Assembly: GCA_945937855.1 (NCBI GenBank)
Contig: CAMEUC010000002.1
Location: forward strand, 1 to 57,640
Origin: an uncultured Clostridium sp.
GTDB taxonomy: Bacteria > Bacillota > Clostridia > TANB77 > CAG-508
Direction: 5' to 3'
Length of the DNA: 57,640 nucleotides
The translations under genes and the position numbers were made by a program. Shown piece by piece: positions 53,122 to 57,640 of the stretch (positions within the stretch are counted from its first letter, which is position 1; each line of letters starts with the position of its first letter). The notes under the pieces are model-generated. The model was not told the DNA's origin. It ran no database searches and was given only the letters and a program-made list of their open reading frames with translations.

Positions 53122-54477
53122 ATGAATAAACTAAAAAAAATTACTATAGAAAAAATAATTATAATTTATCTTTTAATTCAACCAATTTTAGATGTTGCAA
53201 CATCATTATGTCTGGAATATATAAGTCCAAATTTAACATTAGGAATATTAATAAGAACCATGTTTATGGGATTAATTATTATATATTCATTGTTTAAAGC
53301 TGACAAAAAAAATAGAATAAAAAGCTTAATATATTATGGATTAGTAGGTATTTATATGTGTATATTTTTATTTGTTTCATATTCACAAAATGGAACAAAT
53401 ATGATGCTAACACAAATAAAGGGATTAATAAAAACTTTTTATTTCCCTCTTGTTTTAGTAGCATTATATGGCATTTTTAATAGTAAAACTATGAGAATAT
53501 ACAATAAATATTTCATATGGACTTTAGCAGAATATGCTTTAATTATGCTCATAGCCAAAATTGCAGGAATAGCTTATCCTACATATAAATATGGATTGAA
53601 TTCTGGAACTGTAGGTTTATTTTATGCTGCAAATGAAATAGGTGCTATATTAAGTATAATATCACCATTGCTTGCTATAGAATTATTAAAAGATAAGAAG
53701 ATAAATATAATAAATATTCTAACTTTAATACTGTTTATATTTTCAATACTAGAGATGGGAACTAAAGTTCCGTTTTTGGCATTTATTATACTATATGTAC
53801 TATTTTTTATTATATGTTTGATTAAAACATTTGTACAAAAAAGCAAAAAAATCTATATAATAAAAAATGTATGTACTTTAATAATAGGACTAGTTATCCT
53901 ATTTACCTTAGCTTATACTCCTGTTGGAAAAAATATAGAAGCAAATTATGATATTAAATTTATTAAATTTATTAAATTTATTAATATTTATAAGCCAGCA
54001 GTTGATGAAACTCCTAAGCCAGCAACTGAAGAACCTGCTGATATAGGCGTAACAGAAATAGTAAGTGGAAGAAATGACTTATTAAAGATGAATTTTGAAA
54101 GGTATATGGCTAGTAATACAATTGAAAAGATATTTGGAAATGGCTATTTAGCTTATCAAGATAGTGAATTGCAAATTAATAAGTTAGTAGAAATAGATTA
54201 TTTTGATATATTATTTTCTCACGGAGTAATAGGAGCAATAATATTATTTATTCCATTAATATATATGTTAGTGATATTGATAATAAAAACACTAAAACAT
54301 GTTATGGACATTTTAAAAAATGAAGAAATATTTCTTTATTGGTATATTATAGGTATAGGTCTAGGCATAGCATTAGCCGCAGGTCATGTATTAACAGCTC
54401 CAGCAGTTAGCATATATATGGTATTGATTTTGTTAAATTTAGATGCAGATTTAAAAAAATTAGAGGTAAATAATTGA
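53122..54477 (+). CDS. O-antigen polymerase/ligase-like membrane protein (Wzy-like)
   Basis: 451 aa with about ten hydrophobic helices and a large extracytoplasmic loop (about residues 270-345, with a Pro/Glu-rich stretch and GRNDLLKMNFERY). The layout and the loop sequence match the O-antigen ligase/Wzy superfamily. It starts directly after the GT2 stop with AAGGAG upstream. It would polymerise or ligate the flipped units on the outer face. Family members are too variable for a precise call. Confidence 0.83.
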   Translation: MNKLKKITIEKIIIIYLLIQPILDVATSLCLEYISPNLTLGILIRTMFMGLIIIYSLFKADKKNRIKSLIYYGLVGIYMCIFLFVSYSQNGTNMMLTQIKGLIKTFYFPLVLVALYGIFNSKTMRIYNKYFIWTLAEYALIMLIAKIAGIAYPTYKYGLNSGTVGLFYAANEIGAILSIISPLLAIELLKDKKINIINILTLILFIFSILEMGTKVPFLAFIILYVLFFIICLIKTFVQKSKKIYIIKNVCTLIIGLVILFTLAYTPVGKNIEANYDIKFIKFIKFINIYKPAVDETPKPATEEPADIGVTEIVSGRNDLLKMNFERYMASNTIEKIFGNGYLAYQDSELQINKLVEIDYFDILFSHGVIGAIILFIPLIYMLVILIIKTLKHVMDILKNEEIFLYWYIIGIGLGIALAAGHVLTAPAVSIYMVLILLNLDADLKKLEVNN

Positions 54478-55614
54478 TGAAAAAAATAGTTATATTAGCC
54501 TTACATTTAGGTGTAGGTGGTGCTGAAAGAGTAATTTCTAATATTAGTAATTTATTATGTGAAAATTATGATGTTACAATTATATCAACATATAAACTTA
54601 ATGAAAAACCAAGTTTTGAAATAGATAGTAGAGTTAAGATAGAATACTTATTAGAAGATTTAAAACCAAATAGAACAGAATTGAAAAATGCCATTAAAAA
54701 TTTTAATATTATAGAAATAATAAAGCAATCTTTTATTAGTGCAAAAATTTTATATTTGAGAAAAAAAGTAATGGTAAAAGCAATAAAGCAAATAAATGCA
54801 GATATAGTTATTTCAACTAGAATTTTACATACCAAATGGGTTGGAAAATATGCAAAAAAAAGCATCATAAAAAATGCTCAAGAACATAACCACCACAATA
54901 ATAATAAACAATACATAAAAAAGGTTATAAAATCATTAAAAAATATTGATTACTTTATGCCAACATCAAATGAATTATCAAAATTTTATGAGAAATTATT
55001 AGAAAATAAAAAAACTAAAGTTATATATATACCAAATCTTATAGAAAATGATTCAAAAGAAATTTCTGAATTAAAAGAAAAGGTAATTTTATCTGTTGGA
55101 AGATTAGAAAAAGTAAAGGGATTTTTAGACCTAATTGAAGTATTTAGAATTGTCAATCAAACATATCCCGATTGGAAATTAAAAATTGCTGGTTCTGGTT
55201 CTCAAGAAGAAGAATTACAGCAAAAAATATGTCATGAAAAATTAGAAAAGAATATAAAATTAGTACGGAGAAAAAACAAAAGAAGAATTAATTAGATTAT
55301 ATTTAGAGTCTTCTATATATGTTATGACATCATTTTCAGAATCATTTGGATTAGTTCTTGTGGAAGCTGAAAATTGTGGATTACCATTAGTTGCATTCAC
55401 TAGTGCCCAAGGTGCGAATGAAATTATACAAAATAATATAAATGGTTTTTTAATAGAAGATAGAGATAAAAATAAAATGGCAGATTCTATAATTAAGTTA
55501 ATTGAAAATAAAGAATTACGAAAAAAAATGGGGCAAGAAGGAAAGGAATTGTCTACAGCATATTGTAAAGAAAACGTTGCAAAACAATGGAATGATTTCA
55601 TTAACAAAATATAA
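54477..55614 (+). CDS. GT4-family glycosyltransferase, joined by +1 shift at CGG 55266-55268
   Basis: About 378 aa when joined. GT-B fold: ALHLGVGGAERVISNI at the N-terminus, SVGRLEKVKGFLDL and AGSGSQEEE in the C-terminal core. In zero frame it stops ten codons after CGG. Reading TTA GTA C GGA GAA ACA gives LVGEKTKEELIRLYLES and continues through the donor-binding motif SFSESFGLVLVEAENCGLP. The start is ATG 54477 overlapping the polymerase stop, or TTG 54474. Last gene of the forward locus. Confidence 0.88.
55266..55268 (+). other. CGG +1 frameshift site in GT4 gene
   Basis: AAA TTA GTA C GGA GAA AAA. The restored glycine is the one in the hydrophobic-x-G motif before the donor-binding region. 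Confidence 0.88.
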
Positions 55615-55730
55615 ACTTTGATAAATAATAGAGTTGTTATACCGAATTATAAAAGAACCTAATATGTTTTACAACTTGTTAAAACTCAATTGTTAGAAAA
55701 TTACTAATTCAGCTAAATTTATAATAAAGA

Positions 55731-55789
55731 AAGGGAGACTCCTATAAATGTTAAATTTTTGTATATTTCCTATTCATAGTTGGTCTCCC
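55731..55789 (+). terminator. Long imperfect hairpin after the polysaccharide locus
   Basis: AGGGAGAC (55731-55738) pairs with GTCTCCCT (55782-55789), with CTATAAAT/ATTCATAG pairing inside. It is a plausible end of the forward transcript. The 293-base gap 55615-55907 otherwise holds only the hairpin at 55865. Confidence 0.55.
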
Positions 55790-55864
55790 TAAATAAAGCT
55801 AAATGATATATCTTTTTACATGTTTTTACCAATTAAAAACCATACATTCAGTATATTTATAAAG

Positions 55865-55890
55865 AAGAGGTCCTTAATAGGTTCCCTCTT
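55865..55890 (-). terminator. Terminator of the fusion gene
   Basis: AAGAGGTCCT pairs with AGGTTCCCTCTT (with a small bulge), 18 bases past the fusion-gene stop, followed on the minus strand by a T-rich stretch. Confidence 0.6.
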
Positions 55891-55907
55891 ATCCAATTTT
55901 TCATGAT

Positions 55908-57640
55908 TTACTTATCTACTTCAATAAATTCACGTAATTTTTTTACTAAAACTCTATTTTCTTCTTCTGTTCTTATTGCTAGTCTTATAAAATTCATATT
56001 CTTAAATGCGTTCTTTGTCCTTAAATCTTTAATGAATATATTTTCTTCTAGTAATTTAATTGTTATTTCTGTAGAATTAACCGTCCCCAAATCACATAAT
56101 ATATAGTTTGCTTGAGAATCATAAACAACTATATCTTTTATCTGTCTTAGATCATTAATAAACCTCTGTCTTTCTATACTAATTTTATCGCAAGCTTCTA
56201 TATATTCTTTATTATATAAATTACCTATTTGCAAGAAATACTCACCAAATGAATTTATATTCCAAATAGAAATTTTTGACTTAATTTTTGATATTAACTC
56301 TGTATTACCAGATGCTAGAACTCCTAGCCTTATTCCGGGAACACCATAAGATTTACTAATGCTTTTAATTACTATTAAATTTTTATATTTATTCAATACA
56401 TCATTAGATAATAAAGTATATCTAATATCCTTATTTGCAAAATCAATAAAAGATTCATCAACTATTACCAGTTTTCCCTTTTCATTACATTCCTTAATAA
56501 TTGAAATAATATCATCATATTCAATAAAAGCTCCTGTTGGATTGTCTGGGTTTACAATACATATAATATCATTTGTATCTATATTTCTACGAATTTCATT
56601 TATATTATATTTGAATCCATCATTTTGCATATCAAATACATTAAGGTTACAATTTTGAAAACATCTAATGTATTCATTAAATACAGATTTTGGTAAATAC
56701 ATATTTCCTTTTACTAAAGAACCTAATGCACTTATTAATTCTGCAGCTCCATTGCCAACACTAATAAAATCTTCTTCTATATCATTAAATAGTCTACCTG
56801 CATTTATGCATTCTACACTTTGTCCTGATGGATATTGCGTGATTAATTGTGTTGAAAAACTATTAAATTTATCAATCATTGATTTTGGTGGATAATATGG
56901 ATTTACTAAATAACAATAATCTAATATGTTGTTAAATCTCCAATATCCTCCATATCTTTTTTGAAAATTTTGTAACTTTTCATATCCACTGGAAAAAATG
57001 CATTTAGCAATATTTAAATCTTGAACATCATCTATTTCATACCAATTTAGGTCAGATACATCTAATGCTTTTAATTGGCTTCTAGATATGTGTGCAATTA
57101 TTTTAAGCACTAATTCATAATATTCATTTTCTCCATATGCTTGTATATATGCTTTTAAAAAAGGTAATAGTTTTTTCTTTATGAACCCCTTGCTAAATTT
57201 ATAAACATTTACTGTTTTATAATATTCATTTAGTTGTTCATAATTAAAATCTTTTTTTTCAATAAATTCAAGTACATTACCCTCATTATCAATTTTGATT
57301 ACTGTTCCATCCATCCATTGTTCATATTTTGCAACTGTAACTAGATTTTTTTCCTCTGACTCTATTAGCCTTTTTATTAAGTCATAATCATATATTAAAT
57401 CCGATTCTAATAAAATAGTATCGTCCTTTAATAATTCTTCTTCCGCTAAAGATAAAGAATAAATATTATTAGTCTTATCATAAATAGGATTGTCAATAAA
57501 CTTTATTTCCATTTCTTTTATTTTAGAATTTTTGCATTCTTCCAACAAATATTTTTTTAGATTATCACCTTTATATCCAGCAACTATTACAAACTTTTTA
57601 ACTCCTGCCTCCAATAGTGCTTCTATAGCTCTTTCCACTA
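55908..57640 (-). CDS. Nucleotidyltransferase-aminotransferase fusion (5' end missing)
   Basis: At least 576 residues; the N-terminus lies beyond the window edge. Residues ~1-230 are the rest of a LicC/PntC-like sugar- or choline-type nucleotidyltransferase (VIVAGYKGDNLKKYL, LLESDLIYD, WYEIDDVQDL), lacking its start. Residues ~240-576 are a fold-type I PLP aminotransferase of the HisC/CobD-like class: YPSGQS, NPDNPTGAF, VIVDESFIDF, SISKSYGVPGIRLG with the PLP lysine, and FIRLAIRT. Such fusions occur in surface-glycan and phosphonate loci, where one enzyme makes an aminated phospho-alcohol and the other activates it with CTP. With LicD in the same locus, a decoration pathway is likely. The substrate is unknown. 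Confidence 0.83.
   Translation of the reverse strand, partial: VERAIEALLEAGVKKFVIVAGYKGDNLKKYLLEECKNSKIKEMEIKFIDNPIYDKTNNIYSLSLAEEELLKDDTILLESDLIYDYDLIKRLIESEEKNLVTVAKYEQWMDGTVIKIDNEGNVLEFIEKKDFNYEQLNEYYKTVNVYKFSKGFIKKKLLPFLKAYIQAYGENEYYELVLKIIAHISRSQLKALDVSDLNWYEIDDVQDLNIAKCIFSSGYEKLQNFQKRYGGYWRFNNILDYCYLVNPYYPPKSMIDKFNSFSTQLITQYPSGQSVECINAGRLFNDIEEDFISVGNGAAELISALGSLVKGNMYLPKSVFNEYIRCFQNCNLNVFDMQNDGFKYNINEIRRNIDTNDIICIVNPDNPTGAFIEYDDIISIIKECNEKGKLVIVDESFIDFANKDIRYTLLSNDVLNKYKNLIVIKSISKSYGVPGIRLGVLASGNTELISKIKSKISIWNINSFGEYFLQIGNLYNKEYIEACDKISIERQRFINDLRQIKDIVVYDSQANYILCDLGTVNSTEITIKLLEENIFIKDLRTKNAFKNMNFIRLAIRTEEENRVLVKKLREFIEVDK

Noticed and set aside
11215..55268. CGG simply reassigned to Trp, Gln or another amino acid
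   Set aside because: Reassignment would keep the frame. At all seven sites the conserved sequence continues only in the +1 frame.
11215..55268. Sequencing error inserting C before GG
   Set aside because: C-GG strings occur often in other codon phases without breaks, and a polymerase or base-caller cannot know codon phase. Not fully excluded without reads.
18387..55614. The six broken genes as ordinary pseudogenes
   Set aside because: Random decay would give varied lesions. Here every lesion is the same codon in the same phase, and the genes show no other damage.

Overview
The window is AT-rich, uses Gram-positive ribosome-binding sites (GGAGG or AGGTGA, often before TTG or GTG starts) and carries genes of a low-GC spore-forming Firmicute: spoIIGA-sigE, ftsA-ftsZ, RNase J, an ABC-F protein, a VanW/YoaR-like protein, a tagO-type initiator and a peptide-aldehyde type NRPS. 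The best guess is an uncultured Clostridia member, probably from a gut. No rRNA marker is present to place it further.

Layout. 1-2.1 kb: desulfoferrodoxin and a membrane-anchored HtrA protease, both on the minus strand. 2.1-12.7 kb: a 3-module NRPS, C-A-T-C-A-T-C-A-T-reductase. Its binding-pocket residues read as Val, then Thr, then an unassigned residue, and the reductase predicts a C-terminal aldehyde. An orphan 7TM histidine kinase follows. 14.6-21.1 kb: small and accessory genes, including a Cys-rich protein, a GC-rich 75-aa orphan, an XRE regulator, an M29 aminopeptidase, a HAD nucleotidase and an isolated VirD4/TraG coupling protein with two small partners. 21.3-30.3 kb: DnaJ-like protein, HD-GYP response regulator, ABC-F, GT51 transglycosylase, tRNA-Lys, VanW-like protein, a divergent XRE pair, a stand-alone carbohydrate-binding protein and two Cys-rich microproteins. 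30.7-46.3 kb: core genes rnjA, sigE, spoIIGA, ftsZ, ftsA, prfA, a SbcC/SbcD-like pair, yqeK, murF, an LtaS-like transferase and a lipid kinase. 46.4-57.6 kb: a surface-polysaccharide locus with tagO-like initiator, flippase, sulfotransferase-like protein, glycosyltransferases, LicD and polymerase. A convergent nucleotidyltransferase-aminotransferase fusion runs off the right edge.

Main discovery. Every broken gene I can find in this window is broken in the same way. Six genes (NRPS, virD4, sigE, spoIIGA, a GT2 and a GT4 glycosyltransferase) carry seven frame breaks. At each one the zero-frame codon is CGG, and skipping its C (reading C GGN) restores the conserved protein with a glycine. In my by-eye scan of both strands, CGG is otherwise not used as an in-frame codon except once, in the GC-rich orphan gene. 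This points to a lineage in which CGG is not read as an ordinary Arg triplet but triggers +1 frameshifting, or is read as a four-base CGGN glycine codon. Essential sporulation genes appear to depend on it.

Several families of dispersed palindromic elements lie between genes: one with arms of tandem 7-bp units (five copies), one with AGCCCAACGCAGGGG-type ends (three copies), a GGGGCGAAC family, and one large nested palindrome.
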